Of a stretch of 64,000 bases of DNA, positions 34,156 to 43,757 are shown piece after piece. The DNA lies in the NCBI RefSeq assembly GCF_000195915.1, contig NC_002578.1, positions 496,001-560,000 of the forward strand, given 5' to 3'. Below the pieces are notes generated by a model, which saw only the letters and a list, made by a program, of their open reading frames with translations, did no database searches and was not told the DNA's origin. Numbering within the stretch: position 1 is the stretch's first letter; every line of letters starts with the position of its first letter. This DNA comes from Thermoplasma acidophilum DSM 1728. GTDB taxonomy: Archaea > Thermoplasmatota > Thermoplasmata > Thermoplasmatales > Thermoplasmataceae. Position numbers and translations under genes: made by a program.

Positions 34156-35658
34156 ATGAAGGCTTCACAGATATTTTCAGATTTTCTCAAGAGAAATGGA
34201 CTTCATCCGCTTTTCGGGAATCCGGGCACCACCGAGATACCCATGCTCTCCAATGTTGAGGATTACGTCCTCACGCTTCACGATTCCATATCCGTTGCCA
34301 TGGCAGATGCCTATGCCCAGTACACAGGCCATCCTTCCATAGTGAACCTGCATTCGCTTCCTGGCATCTCGAACTCCATGGCCTTCATAATATCGGCGAT
34401 GAAGGATAATGCGCCAGTTATAATAACTGCCGGTCAGCAGGACAGAAGGCATCTATATTATGATCCACTGCTGTCTGGCGATCAGATCGGCATGGTATCA
34501 AATTACGTTAAATACGCCTACGAGGTCAGGAGGCCGGAGGAAATACCCCTGGCACTGAAAAGAGCTTACGAGATTTCAATGACGCCGCCATTCGGGCCAA
34601 CCTTCGTTTCATTTCCCATGGACATTATGGATGAAGATGCGACCCCAATTGAAAGCGAAGTTAAGTACCACACGCAGATGTGCCTTGGCGAGGACGATAT
34701 AAGAAGCATCATGGATCGCATAAACTCAGCCGATCGTGTTGCGCTGGTATTCGGATCCGAAGTAGATATGTATGGATCAATGGAGGATGCCAGGAGCTTC
34801 GCGCATGCACTCAATGCACCCGTTTACGTTGAGCCATGGTCCCAGTCGTCATCGTATTACAGGGACGATCTCTATGTGCAGGATCTGCCCTCATCGTTTC
34901 AGGCCATGAACAGGATCCTAAATCAGTACGATCTGATAGTGTTCATCGGATCAGATATATTCGTTTACCCGTACACAGGCGAGGATCCTTCGTTTGCAGA
35001 CAGGTCAATATTCATATCGACAAGATCGGGACACTACATCGGGGACACTTACCGATCGGATCCAAAATGCTTCCTGCAAAGTGCCTTGAAATATGCAAGG
35101 CCAAAGGAAAAGTTTGTTCCCAAAGTCGTGAAGGAAAAACTGGTTTACGAAGACATCATTGCCAAGATCCACAGGCATCTTAAAGGTTATACTGCCGTGG
35201 ATGAAGCCGTGACGGCATCCGGATCTGTGAGAAAGTACTTTGCTGACGGACCGAAAACGTATTTCACCTCCCGCGGGGGCCCGCTCGGCTGGGGCGATGC
35301 AGCCACAGTTTCTGTTGCCATGGCGAATAGCAAAACGGTGGGAATAATTGGAGACGGTGCCTTTATGTATACCCCCCAGAGCCTTTGGACAGCATACAGG
35401 TATGGAATACCGGCAAAATTCATCGTCATCAGAAACAATGGCTACAATATACTGAGGAGCTACTCCAGGACGTTCGGGTACGGCATAGAGAACGCCGATT
35501 ATCTGAGATTCAATTTCCGCATAGAGAAAGTTGCAGAGGGGTTCGGGGTCGACGTGAGAACCTATTCCGGCGAAGGAGATCTTGAATGGATATCAAGTGG
35601 CAACACACCAAAGGTTCTTGTGCTTGATGCGGATAATGAAATTCCTGATCTTTTCTGA
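34156..35658 (+). CDS. ThDP-dependent decarboxylase, benzoylformate decarboxylase-like
   Basis: 500 residues with the three-domain ThDP enzyme layout. GNPGTTEIPML near residue 22 carries the Glu that activates the cofactor. LHSLPGISNSM corresponds to the His70 region of benzoylformate decarboxylase. RGGPLGWGDA and GDGAFMYTPQ...RNNGYNIL form the Mg-ThDP site (GDG...N). It is therefore likely a non-oxidative 2-oxoacid decarboxylase; aromatic substrate is a guess. An 8-nt gap to the next gene suggests an operon. Confidence 0.88.
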   Translation: MKASQIFSDFLKRNGLHPLFGNPGTTEIPMLSNVEDYVLTLHDSISVAMADAYAQYTGHPSIVNLHSLPGISNSMAFIISAMKDNAPVIITAGQQDRRHLYYDPLLSGDQIGMVSNYVKYAYEVRRPEEIPLALKRAYEISMTPPFGPTFVSFPMDIMDEDATPIESEVKYHTQMCLGEDDIRSIMDRINSADRVALVFGSEVDMYGSMEDARSFAHALNAPVYVEPWSQSSSYYRDDLYVQDLPSSFQAMNRILNQYDLIVFIGSDIFVYPYTGEDPSFADRSIFISTRSGHYIGDTYRSDPKCFLQSALKYARPKEKFVPKVVKEKLVYEDIIAKIHRHLKGYTAVDEAVTASGSVRKYFADGPKTYFTSRGGPLGWGDAATVSVAMANSKTVGIIGDGAFMYTPQSLWTAYRYGIPAKFIVIRNNGYNILRSYSRTFGYGIENADYLRFNFRIEKVAEGFGVDVRTYSGEGDLEWISSGNTPKVLVLDADNEIPDLF

Positions 35659-35666
35659 GTGATAGC

Positions 35667-36164
35667 ATGAATATAGGTGTGATAGGCGGAAGCAGGGTCC
35701 ACGACGATGTATGCGAGGTGGCTTACAGGGTCGGAAGATTACTGGCGCAGAAAGGCGTTATCGTTGTATGCGGTGGTCTGACCGGCGTCATGGAATGTGC
35801 ATCTCACGGTGTGTACGATGAGGGTGGCATTGTTGTTGGGATCCTTCCGGGATACGATGCGTCCCAGGCCAATCGGTATGTCAGGATACCCCTTCCCACA
35901 GGCATGGGTTACATGAGAAATTTTCTGATAATCAGGGCATCACAGGCAATAATAGCAATAGATGGTTCGGCCGGCACGCTCTCAGAAGCATCGTTTGCAA
36001 TATCTGAAGGCAAGGACGTGGTTTCAATCTATCCACTGAATATACCGAGAACAAAGGAACACGAGGGCCACATTTACATCGAGCCAGACCCGCAGAAGGC
36101 AGTGGATCTTGCCATAAGCCTTGGATCGAGATGGCAACAGATCGACGAGAGTACCGAAAGATAA
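35667..36164 (+). CDS. TIGR00725/SLOG-type nucleotide-binding protein
   Basis: 165 residues with a Rossmann-like LOG/SLOG fold. IGVIGGSR opens the domain, VVCGGLTGVMECASHG and DGSAGTLSEASFAISEGK line the ligand site. Compared with true LOG phosphoribohydrolases, the PGGxGTxxE motif is DGSAGTLSE, keeping the Gly-Thr and Glu. Such proteins bind or cleave nucleotides; target unknown. Second gene after the ThDP enzyme. Confidence 0.82.
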   Translation: MNIGVIGGSRVHDDVCEVAYRVGRLLAQKGVIVVCGGLTGVMECASHGVYDEGGIVVGILPGYDASQANRYVRIPLPTGMGYMRNFLIIRASQAIIAIDGSAGTLSEASFAISEGKDVVSIYPLNIPRTKEHEGHIYIEPDPQKAVDLAISLGSRWQQIDESTER

Positions 36165-36192
36165 TTTATAATTAGCATGCAGATCATGCTTC

Positions 36193-36600
36193 GTGGACGT
36201 AACTCCACTCATAATAAAGACGTTCGGTTACATCATAGAGGCCCTTCTGGTCGTGAGCATAATTCTGGACATTGGATATGCGATTTACGATATATACCTC
36301 ATGAGATCGGAGGGGCTGGAGGCCCTTTCGTATTCGCTCGTTGAGAACGCGTTCTTTGCCCTTGTCCTTCTAGAACTTTACCTGGGGGCCCATGATTTTG
36401 TGGTAAGGAGCCCTTCTGGTCTCCGACATGTCGTGGAAGCCGGACTCTCTTACATAATAAGGGAAATAATAGTTGATATATCAACCGGAATAAAGGACAT
36501 CTATTCGCTGTCCGCGCTTGCAATTGTCATCGTTTCCCTCGCCGTTACCCTCTATTTCCTCTCGTCGAGCGAGAAATGGCATGATACTCCAAAATCGTGA
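36193..36600 (+). CDS. PsiE-like four-helix membrane protein
   Basis: 135 residues starting at GTG. Four TM helices (about 8-32, 46-66, 80-95, 104-125). The pattern LVENAFFALVLLELYLGAHDF then SYIIREIIVDI resembles the phosphate-starvation-inducible PsiE family, with the Glu in the second helix and the Arg-containing third helix. Function of the family is unknown. It follows the SLOG gene closely and may end that operon. Confidence 0.6.
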   Translation: MDVTPLIIKTFGYIIEALLVVSIILDIGYAIYDIYLMRSEGLEALSYSLVENAFFALVLLELYLGAHDFVVRSPSGLRHVVEAGLSYIIREIIVDISTGIKDIYSLSALAIVIVSLAVTLYFLSSSEKWHDTPKS

Positions 36601-36625
36601 AAGTTTTCGGCTATTTTCCGGCGAT

Positions 36626-38428
36626 TCATACCGTATTAATATTCCTTGATTGGAGCCTTATCCGCAAAATTACGTTCAACATCAGAACTACCACCATTAT
36701 CAGCAGGGATATCTGGATGTATATCAGATTGTACGGCGATCTTATCAGGATGTTTCCTATTATCCTGATGGTTGGAGATGCTTCCGTCCTGAAGACGATC
36801 AGCGGCAGGAGTGATAGTATCCCCAGGGTGAACCCAAAGAGCTCCATGCCCATCATGGAGAGTTTCATTATGTCGTATAGAAGATAGGCCGCAACTATGG
36901 CCATTATCCCGAGGATAACCACAGATTTATCGCTGAAGTATATGCTCACTGCACCGATCATGAACATCATGAACGTGATTATCGATATAGCTTCCACATG
37001 ATCGAACCTGTGCCTGTCCCGAAGCGCTATGGCGGTTAGGGCTATTATGGATAACGCGATCAGAACCATGAAATCGGTTATGTTAACCAGAAACCCCGTA
37101 CCCCCAAGACTCATGAAAAGTATGAGCACGAAGGTGAAAACCCAGGAAAGCGCAGCAAAGGACTGCGGAAATATTCCATCCTCTGCCAGCGACCTGAGGT
37201 GGCGCGATGCGGCCATGAAGGCGGGAACAAATGTCGTTACGGTTGCGAGAAGGAACGATATGGCCATTCCCAGAGCCCAGATATTGTTCTGAAATACCGA
37301 TGCTATGTATATTGCCGGTATAACTGCGCTTTCAACTGCTGAATAAGGGGCATGGACTGAGAAGACTGCAAGCGCATAAAGCAGCTGTATGAACCCGGCT
37401 CCGGCTATGGTTGCGTACATCGAGTACGGCATGTATCTTTTCTTTGGGTAGGCCTTTCCGGTTATTGCAGAAATGATCGGTATTTTCGATTCATCCTTCG
37501 AATCACGAACCATGACCTGTATCTCCTGGAAACCAAAGAACAGTATGAACAGATATCCGGTGTTTATCAGTATAAGCTCCGGAGCATTGGCGTGGAATGT
37601 CAGAAGCCCCGTGAGGTTCCATGAATTCATGAAGCCAAGATCAAGCGCATCCAGGAATATAATCGAGACCATTATTATGAGTAAGACTATCTGTGCCATC
37701 CCGATGCCCTTCATGTACCTCTTTCCGTAGAAGGCGTTGAGTATGAACCATATGACCATGAAGAGTATTGCGCCTGCGACGGCCGTGTACCTGAAAATCG
37801 GCGAAAGGCCAAGTTCGGCAAGCAGAGGTGATATGACGTTGAACGTAAACTCCACAAAGTAAATTACGGAGAAGGCTGCCAGTGACGTGTTGGCTATCCA
37901 CATGGAGAATCGGGAGATGAAATACCTCAGGCTCTGCCTTCCATGCGCCGTCCTTATGAATGAAGGACCGCCAAGAGCGTTCAGATCGTGTTCCAGCGAA
38001 TAAACGTGCATCTTATCGTACAGATAAGCCAGGAGATACGACATTACAATGGCCAGGATCAGCGAAGCTATTGATACTATGAAGTATTCGTAGACATTCT
38101 CCGGTATGAGAATGAACAGCGGTGAACCTATGGTCGTACCGAGGCCTATTGCAAAAAGGGTGAAGAAACCATAGACCGGACTGCCAGTTTCCTTCAGCGT
38201 GGGCTTGCGGAATTTTACCCTGTAGACTGAAGGCAGCTCCGCAATGAGTATGGAAGAAAGTACGAGCGAGGATATGACCGCAAAGAAAACGATCAGATAC
38301 CCAAATGAAAAGTGACTCAACGGGTTCGATGTGATGAGGTAAAAAATGGTTGAATAGAGGAAGAAGACACCCACGGCTGTGGAAAAGGCCTTGGTGATGA
38401 GAGTGATCCTCCTGTATCTCCTGAACAT
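36626..38428 (-). CDS. APC-superfamily amino acid permease
   Basis: A 600-residue secondary transporter with about 14 TM helices. FAIGLGTTIGSPLFILIPENV is the broken TM1 substrate-binding stretch of APC permeases (GxGxxIGxxIF), and AFMAASRHLRSLAEDGIFP is the conserved loop after TM8. It begins with about 75 extra residues holding two TM helices before that TM1. Substrate probably amino acids or polyamines. Located 4 nt behind a small membrane-protein gene, so the two are expressed together. Confidence 0.88.
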   Translation of the reverse strand: MFRRYRRITLITKAFSTAVGVFFLYSTIFYLITSNPLSHFSFGYLIVFFAVISSLVLSSILIAELPSVYRVKFRKPTLKETGSPVYGFFTLFAIGLGTTIGSPLFILIPENVYEYFIVSIASLILAIVMSYLLAYLYDKMHVYSLEHDLNALGGPSFIRTAHGRQSLRYFISRFSMWIANTSLAAFSVIYFVEFTFNVISPLLAELGLSPIFRYTAVAGAILFMVIWFILNAFYGKRYMKGIGMAQIVLLIIMVSIIFLDALDLGFMNSWNLTGLLTFHANAPELILINTGYLFILFFGFQEIQVMVRDSKDESKIPIISAITGKAYPKKRYMPYSMYATIAGAGFIQLLYALAVFSVHAPYSAVESAVIPAIYIASVFQNNIWALGMAISFLLATVTTFVPAFMAASRHLRSLAEDGIFPQSFAALSWVFTFVLILFMSLGGTGFLVNITDFMVLIALSIIALTAIALRDRHRFDHVEAISIITFMMFMIGAVSIYFSDKSVVILGIMAIVAAYLLYDIMKLSMMGMELFGFTLGILSLLPLIVFRTEASPTIRIIGNILIRSPYNLIYIQISLLIMVVVLMLNVILRIRLQSRNINTV

Positions 38429-38432
38429 GGAA

Positions 38433-38876
38433 TCACCACATCCTTGCCGTTTTCTCTGCGCCCAACCTTATGGTGTGCAAACCGAGGAATAGTATGAAGA
38501 AGGCAAGGAGCAGCATGCCTATTACTTCGGCATATCCTATTGCATTTAGGGCCACTATGTTGACCGCAATTCCATCAAGGTATCTGGATACCAGATCAGC
38601 ATTTACGAAGGAGGCAAGCGCTGGCGTCATTATGATGGCTGAGAGCAGAATGAGAAACGAAGAGATTATGAACTCACCTATGGCAGCGTACAGATATTCA
38701 CGACCAGGCGTCTCCTGTCCGACTATCTGCCTGAATTCCATGACAGACTGATCCCTGCTCTCAGAGAGGCGCTTCCTTATTCTGGCCTGAGAGCTACGGT
38801 CGTTTCCCGCGATGAGCATTAGTGCCTTGATCTGAAGGATGGTGTCATCTATCGCCTTATCCAGTGTGTCTGCCAT
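38433..38876 (-). CDS. Small membrane protein paired with the APC permease
   Basis: 147 residues, unrecognised. A soluble, helical N-terminal half with many Arg and Asp (SSQARIRKRLSESRDQSVMEF) precedes two long TM helices (about 65-85 and 115-138). It is the first gene of a two-gene unit with the permease, so an accessory-subunit role is possible but not shown. Confidence 0.7.
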   Translation of the reverse strand: MADTLDKAIDDTILQIKALMLIAGNDRSSQARIRKRLSESRDQSVMEFRQIVGQETPGREYLYAAIGEFIISSFLILLSAIIMTPALASFVNADLVSRYLDGIAVNIVALNAIGYAEVIGMLLLAFFILFLGLHTIRLGAEKTARMW

Positions 38877-38933
38877 AAAGATCCATTCATTATTGAGATA
38901 TTGCTTTATAATACTTTTGAATAAACGAATGTC

Positions 38934-40004
38934 ATGGCAATAACCGCAGAATCGATATCGAATCTCATCGACGCCCTCGTATATATGGAAAATTACCGAA
39001 AGGGCAAGGGGGACTATGAAAATTTCAGCATACTTGTTGAAAGCAGAAAGAAGATAGCAGATAATTTCGTACTGGAAATAAAAAACACAGTCCAGAATTT
39101 CGATTTTTCACAGACAGGGATCGATGCATCTGACGTCAAGAACAAGATAATAGAGTTTGCATCCCTTGCGGTGTCTCAGATAAAGGAGAAGATCGAGGCC
39201 AGGGCAAGGGATGACCAGAACGCCATAAAACAGAAGATGGATGGCGATCTTAACAGGTCAATAGGAAGCCTGAGCCTCTTCATGATCCAGGACCCGTTCC
39301 ACATAATCGATTACACGGTATACCTTAACCATGTCAGCGGTTCCTATCAGGCCAGGGCAGTTTACAGATGCGATGACAACATATCATACGAATTTTCACT
39401 GAACTGCAGCCTTGTGCCGGAGCTCAAGGACACGGTCTACATGTCCTCGATATCAAAGGGAATACGCATACCGGTGAGGAAGGGCAGATCGCTGATGAGC
39501 TCCGAGGTCTCTGTGGATTATGAAAAACTGGATAAGTACATCCTTTCCTATGTTGAATACAGCCCGAAGTACATAAACGTGATGATAGAGAACGAAGATA
39601 CGCTGTCCCAGATCTCATTCTTCTATCCGGTGGACAACCCTGATATGATACGGATAGACTACAAGGATGACTCCGGAAAGGTGAACGTTGATGGCGATCC
39701 AATACTATCAAAGTACATCGATTACAAGACTATCAGATCGATATCGGGATACATAGCTGGCGTTATGCAGAACCTGATGGCGAGAAAGAAGACCGTGACA
39801 TCCGTAATTATAGGGGATACCAATCTGCTGGAGAAGAGCGATCTCCTACCTCTTGTTAAATACGTGTTCCAGAAGTATTCCTATCTCGTCAAAGGACTCA
39901 TCTCGGACGGACACATATCCATCGATGATCTTAGGACCAGGCTGGCCAACATAAACCCAAATATAGTCCAGGATCTGATGGCATCTGCAGGTGTAACGCA
40001 ATGA
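38934..40004 (+). CDS. Unknown 356-residue protein coupled to thiI
   Basis: A soluble protein that I cannot place. The first 110 residues are helical and charged; the middle is beta-rich (IDYTVYLNHVSGSYQARAVY); the C-terminal quarter is helical, with a conserved-looking LMARKKTVTSVIIGDTNLLE. Its stop overlaps the thiI start by 4 nt (ATGA), so it is translationally coupled to a tRNA-thiolation gene. No cysteine pattern hints at sulfur handling. Confidence 0.75.
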   Translation: MAITAESISNLIDALVYMENYRKGKGDYENFSILVESRKKIADNFVLEIKNTVQNFDFSQTGIDASDVKNKIIEFASLAVSQIKEKIEARARDDQNAIKQKMDGDLNRSIGSLSLFMIQDPFHIIDYTVYLNHVSGSYQARAVYRCDDNISYEFSLNCSLVPELKDTVYMSSISKGIRIPVRKGRSLMSSEVSVDYEKLDKYILSYVEYSPKYINVMIENEDTLSQISFFYPVDNPDMIRIDYKDDSGKVNVDGDPILSKYIDYKTIRSISGYIAGVMQNLMARKKTVTSVIIGDTNLLEKSDLLPLVKYVFQKYSYLVKGLISDGHISIDDLRTRLANINPNIVQDLMASAGVTQ

Positions 40005-41446
40005 GCCTCTACATGGTCAGGTATTCTGAGATCGGTTTGAAGGGAGACAGGGAAAGAAGCAGGATGGAAAGCATCCTGATGGATAATATAAGAAAATACT
40101 ACGAGATCATAGGACTCAGGGCCAGCTGCAGGATAATGTCCGGGCATGTACTTGTGGAGGCTGATGGTGACGGCCCACTTCGCCACATCATGGGGATAAA
40201 ATCCTATTCCCCGGTTCTGCGTTTCAGGGCCGAAACACTTGAAGACATCACGCGAATTGCATCTGAGATCTACAGGGAGAAGGTCAGGGGAAAGACCTTC
40301 GGCGTCAGATGCAACCGCACCGGCACTCATTCATTCACCTCGCTTGACGTTGAGCGTGCCATAGGAGATTCGCTATACGATGCATCTGCCGGTGTGAATC
40401 TAAAAAATCCCGACATATGGATACATGCCGATATTGTCGGGAAGGATGTTTTCTTTTACCATGAAATCATACCCGGCCCGGGAGGGCTTCCACTTGGATC
40501 AGAGGGGAAGTACATTTCACTGGTATCGGGTGGAATAGATTCCCCCGTGTCAACCTGGATGATAATGAAGCGCGGATCACCGTGCGATATACTGTTCTGT
40601 TCGCTGTCGTACCCTGTGGATCTGAGGCCATTTGTCGATGTTGTAAAGAAACTTGTGGAGAGATGGGCGCCATACAGAAAACCCAGGATATACGTTGCAG
40701 ACTGCAGGTCTCTCATACGAACCATGGTCATCGAGGGCAGGACAAAGTACTCAAACGTGACATTCAAGAGGGTAATATACAGGATCGCCGAGAAGATCGC
40801 GCTTGAAAACGGATACAACGGCATAGTGACCGGTGAATCCCTCGGGCAGGTATCCTCGCAGACTGCTGAGAACCTGAAGGCCATAGAGAGCGGGATAGGC
40901 GTTCCGATACTGAGGCCGCTCATCGGGATGGACAAGGACGAGGTCGTTGATATGGCACGCAGGATCGGAACATTTCCGGAGTTGAGCATGGGGGAGTTCT
41001 GCTCTCTCTTCGCATCCCGCCCCATCATAAGGTCAAAGCCGGAGGATATAGACGAGGATATGAAGCAGATTGATATGGAAGAACTGTTTGAGGGCATAAG
41101 GGCGTATGACATCGATGACCTTTCTGTAGCGTTGAGAACCGATCTATCGCTTAAAGGTTCGATTCCGAAGGATGCTGTGATAATAGATCTGAGATCGAGG
41201 TCTCAGTACGAGAAAGATCACATACCAAATTCGATAAATCTGCCGCTGGGCGACGCGATCAATGTTGAAGATAAGGGCAGGACTTACGTGGTATACTGCG
41301 GAATGGGCCTGCAGAGTGCATACGTCGCATCCATGCTCAGAAACCGCGGCATAACTGCATATTATTCAACGTTCAGCGACCTTAAAAAGAGGTTATCAGA
41401 GAAGGAATCCGGCAATATCACCGGCATCGACCAGCCTGCCGAGTAA
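40001..41446 (+). CDS. thiI: tRNA 4-thiouridine sulfurtransferase ThiI with rhodanese domain
   Basis: Adds sulfur to U8 of tRNA and can supply sulfur for thiazole synthesis. 481 residues: N-terminal ferredoxin-like plus THUMP domains (about 1-165), an adenylating PP-loop domain with SGGIDSPVS near 175-183, and a C-terminal rhodanese domain (about 385-475) with the persulfide Cys near 433 in VVYCGMGLQS. Many archaeal ThiI proteins lack the rhodanese part, so this is the longer, bacterial-like form. Its 3' end overlaps the convergent Cld-like gene by 51 nt. Confidence 0.93.
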   Translation: MSLYMVRYSEIGLKGDRERSRMESILMDNIRKYYEIIGLRASCRIMSGHVLVEADGDGPLRHIMGIKSYSPVLRFRAETLEDITRIASEIYREKVRGKTFGVRCNRTGTHSFTSLDVERAIGDSLYDASAGVNLKNPDIWIHADIVGKDVFFYHEIIPGPGGLPLGSEGKYISLVSGGIDSPVSTWMIMKRGSPCDILFCSLSYPVDLRPFVDVVKKLVERWAPYRKPRIYVADCRSLIRTMVIEGRTKYSNVTFKRVIYRIAEKIALENGYNGIVTGESLGQVSSQTAENLKAIESGIGVPILRPLIGMDKDEVVDMARRIGTFPELSMGEFCSLFASRPIIRSKPEDIDEDMKQIDMEELFEGIRAYDIDDLSVALRTDLSLKGSIPKDAVIIDLRSRSQYEKDHIPNSINLPLGDAINVEDKGRTYVVYCGMGLQSAYVASMLRNRGITAYYSTFSDLKKRLSEKESGNITGIDQPAE

Positions 41447-42070
41447 TATCGGTGTCTCCTTTATAATCCATTTTCTTGCCCTTGCCTCCCTGAGCTTCTC
41501 TGTTACCCTCGACCATGCGGCTATGTCAGGAATCTCGTAAAGCACCACGAACTCCTGATCGCCTATTCCGAACGAGTAGGTCGTGTAGGATCGTATACCC
41601 TTTTCATCGGGATGGTTGAGTGCCATCTTTATGTGCTCGTGCATTATCTCCTTCCTGGTGTCAAAGTCAAGGAGGTACCAGTCAGGTGTCTTCGACATTG
41701 GATAGGCCACAAAATACCTGAGAGGGGGCAGTCTCAGACTATCCTCGAGCTTCTTATTCATGGCATTGTAAGGGCTCTCGTCGTATATGGAGATGGAGGA
41801 AAATGAGGAAACAGCGATGGGGCGCATCGATGCCTGTACGCGTTCCTTTGCCAAGATCATCAGATCTGGGTTTCTGCTGGAATACCAGAAAATTACATCA
41901 GAATCTGTTCTGTACGATCGGTAAATATGAAAATTTATATATCCGGGGTTTGCAGAAAAGAATTCATCTATCGACCTCATCATCCTGTCCAGGGATCTTG
42001 TATCCGCATCACTGTACGCCTTTCCTTCCAGCAGTCTATAAGATAGGACTGAAGTGTATATCTCAGTCAT
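41396..42070 (-). CDS. Chlorite-dismutase-like heme protein (HemQ family)
   Basis: 224 residues with the double ferredoxin-like fold of the Cld/HemQ family. The second half contains RYFVAYPMSKTPDWYLLD and the helix EIMHEHIKMALNH, which carries the proximal heme His. No chlorite chemistry is expected in this organism, so a HemQ-like decarboxylase or peroxidase role is more likely. I recall a structural-genomics entry for the T. acidophilum protein (Ta0507) described as putative chlorite dismutase. Tail-to-tail overlap with thiI, 51 nt. Confidence 0.88.
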   Translation of the reverse strand: MTEIYTSVLSYRLLEGKAYSDADTRSLDRMMRSIDEFFSANPGYINFHIYRSYRTDSDVIFWYSSRNPDLMILAKERVQASMRPIAVSSFSSISIYDESPYNAMNKKLEDSLRLPPLRYFVAYPMSKTPDWYLLDFDTRKEIMHEHIKMALNHPDEKGIRSYTTYSFGIGDQEFVVLYEIPDIAAWSRVTEKLREARARKWIIKETPILLGRLVDAGDIAGFLL

Positions 42071-42107
42071 GAATGGATATTACATTATAGTAATTATCAT
42101 TAACCTG

Positions 42108-43145
42108 TCATCTGACCTCTTCAAGATCCTGATCGAGCTTGAAGTTGGGCTTTATGCCCGCCACTATTATCAGAATGCGAACACCGCTGCGCATGTTTTC
42201 ATCTATTACGGTACCCCACATTATCGTGGCGTCTCTGGCTATCTTTTTCCTCAGCATGTCGGCAGCCTGCTGCGCTTCCTGTAATTGGAGATCCCTCCCA
42301 CCGGTGACGTTGACTATTGCTCCTTTCGCACGTGATATATCATAATCCATGAATGGAGAATCAAGAGCCTTCTCCAGCGCTTCGACAATTCTGTCGTTCA
42401 CAGCCTGGTTTGACGAACCCATTCCTATGGCGGCGTATCCTGCATCTTTCATGACCTTTCGGAGGTCATTGAAGTCCAGGTTTATGGTACCGGTGTTCAT
42501 GATGAGATCTGTTATTCCCTTAATGCCGGTAGATATCACCTCATCCTCAAACTTGAAGGCCTTGTATACGGGAACATCGTTGTACTTCTCTATAAGCTTA
42601 TCATTGGGTATAACGATAGCAGCATCGCTGTTCTTGACAAGCTTTCTTATACCTTCTGCCGCATTTTTCATCCTTACATAGCCCTCAGAGCTGAATGGCA
42701 GCGTCGCGAAGGCGATGGTGAGGGCTCCACGATCCTTTGCAAGTTTCGCAACGTACGGGGCAGCTCCCGTACCTGTACCTCCGCCAAAACCTGCAGTTAT
42801 GAACACTATGCTGGTCTCATCGATATGCCTGAGGATCTCGCTCTCTGATTCCTTAGCGGCCATCTCACCGACGGTTGGATCGGCACCTGCGCCGAGGCCT
42901 CTAGTCAGATTTTTGCCCAGAAGTATCTTTGCATGTGCTCTTATTCTGAGAAGATGTGCAGCATCCGTATTGCATGCGATCAGCTTAACACCAACGAGGT
43001 TTTCCCTCATCAGCCTGTTGATTGTGTTTGAACCTGAACCTCCAAAACCGAACACCTTTATCCTGAAATTTCTATCCTCAATTATTCTTGTCAGATCCTC
43101 GTCCTTTGTCCAGATGTCCTCAGCGCTTTCGTTCTGGTCAACCAT
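42108..43145 (-). CDS. ftsZ: Cell division GTPase FtsZ
   Basis: Tubulin-like GTPase that forms the division ring. 345 residues. Nucleotide-binding FGFGGSGSNTINRL, the GTP signature ITAGFGGGTGTGAAP and the catalytic T7 loop NLDFNDLRKVM are all present. The frame is open to 43244, but ATG 43145 is the start: AATTATTTATAC (43165-43176) is 25 nt upstream. The N-terminal 20 residues before the GTPase fold are acidic. No recognisable C-terminal FtsA/ZipA tail. Confidence 0.95.
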   Translation of the reverse strand: MVDQNESAEDIWTKDEDLTRIIEDRNFRIKVFGFGGSGSNTINRLMRENLVGVKLIACNTDAAHLLRIRAHAKILLGKNLTRGLGAGADPTVGEMAAKESESEILRHIDETSIVFITAGFGGGTGTGAAPYVAKLAKDRGALTIAFATLPFSSEGYVRMKNAAEGIRKLVKNSDAAIVIPNDKLIEKYNDVPVYKAFKFEDEVISTGIKGITDLIMNTGTINLDFNDLRKVMKDAGYAAIGMGSSNQAVNDRIVEALEKALDSPFMDYDISRAKGAIVNVTGGRDLQLQEAQQAADMLRKKIARDATIMWGTVIDENMRSGVRILIIVAGIKPNFKLDQDLEEVR

Positions 43146-43164
43146 ATGGCTACTATAATCCCTT

Positions 43165-43176
43165 GTATAAATAATT
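43165..43176 (-). promoter_or_regulatory. TATA element of ftsZ
   Basis: AATTATTTATAC on the minus strand, centred about 25 nt before ATG 43145. It decides the ftsZ start and indicates a leaderless message. Confidence 0.6.
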
Positions 43177-43295
43177 CTTTTGCTGAAAACGATCATCCAG
43201 ATAACTGATGTTAAGCACAATGATCCATCGTCAGATGATATCACAGATCAGCTTGATTGATTATGACGAAGGCGGACTATCACGAGTTACAGCCC

Positions 43296-43757
43296 TTAGT
43301 CAATCACAAAATTGTACGTGTATTCAATCACGATCTCATTGTCGATGACGTAATTGAAATACAGAGAAAAATTCTGCGTGCTATTGTTTATGTTAACAGC
43401 AAAGAAGCTTAAATATAACGGGGATGTATTTGAGAGATTAAAGCTGTTATTTCCAGATAAAATATAATTAGATGTGTTGTTATGTGCGAAGATTGTGAGA
43501 TCAGAGGGTATTGATCCATTTATCCAAAGCTCTGCCCTATATATGGGAGACAAAGAGTCATTCACCTGGAGTCCATCTACAACGTAGAGAATGGAAAATA
43601 AGAAAGTGGAAAATGAGACAATTGAAGCGGCATTTAGAGAGATAGTCGACCCGCTTCCAATGACGCTGGAATTTACAGTATTATTAACGGAAATATTGCC
43701 TATCAAAGGAATGGCTGAACCATAGGTGAGATAGATCTTATCGGATATAGTATTCAC
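43296..43757 (-). CDS. Secreted-type protein, main body of a frame-split gene
   Basis: 153 residues from GTG 43757, rich in Asn, Ser and Thr with many N-X-S/T sites and beta-strand character, like the secreted protein encoded just upstream. It lacks a signal peptide of its own. A perfect one lies immediately upstream in the frame shifted by one base, ending at TGA 43754, with GTG and TGA sharing two bases. Either the two pieces are one gene broken by a frameshift, or they are joined by recoding. AT-rich compared with the neighbourhood. Confidence 0.6.
   Translation of the reverse strand: MNTISDKIYLTYGSAIPLIGNISVNNTVNSSVIGSGSTISLNAASIVSFSTFLFSILYVVDGLQVNDSLSPIYRAELWINGSIPSDLTIFAHNNTSNYILSGNNSFNLSNTSPLYLSFFAVNINNSTQNFSLYFNYVIDNEIVIEYTYNFVID

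Noticed and set aside
41396-42070. True chlorite dismutase
   Set aside because: Family membership is clear but chlorite detoxification is implausible without perchlorate reduction genes; HemQ-like or unknown heme function is safer.
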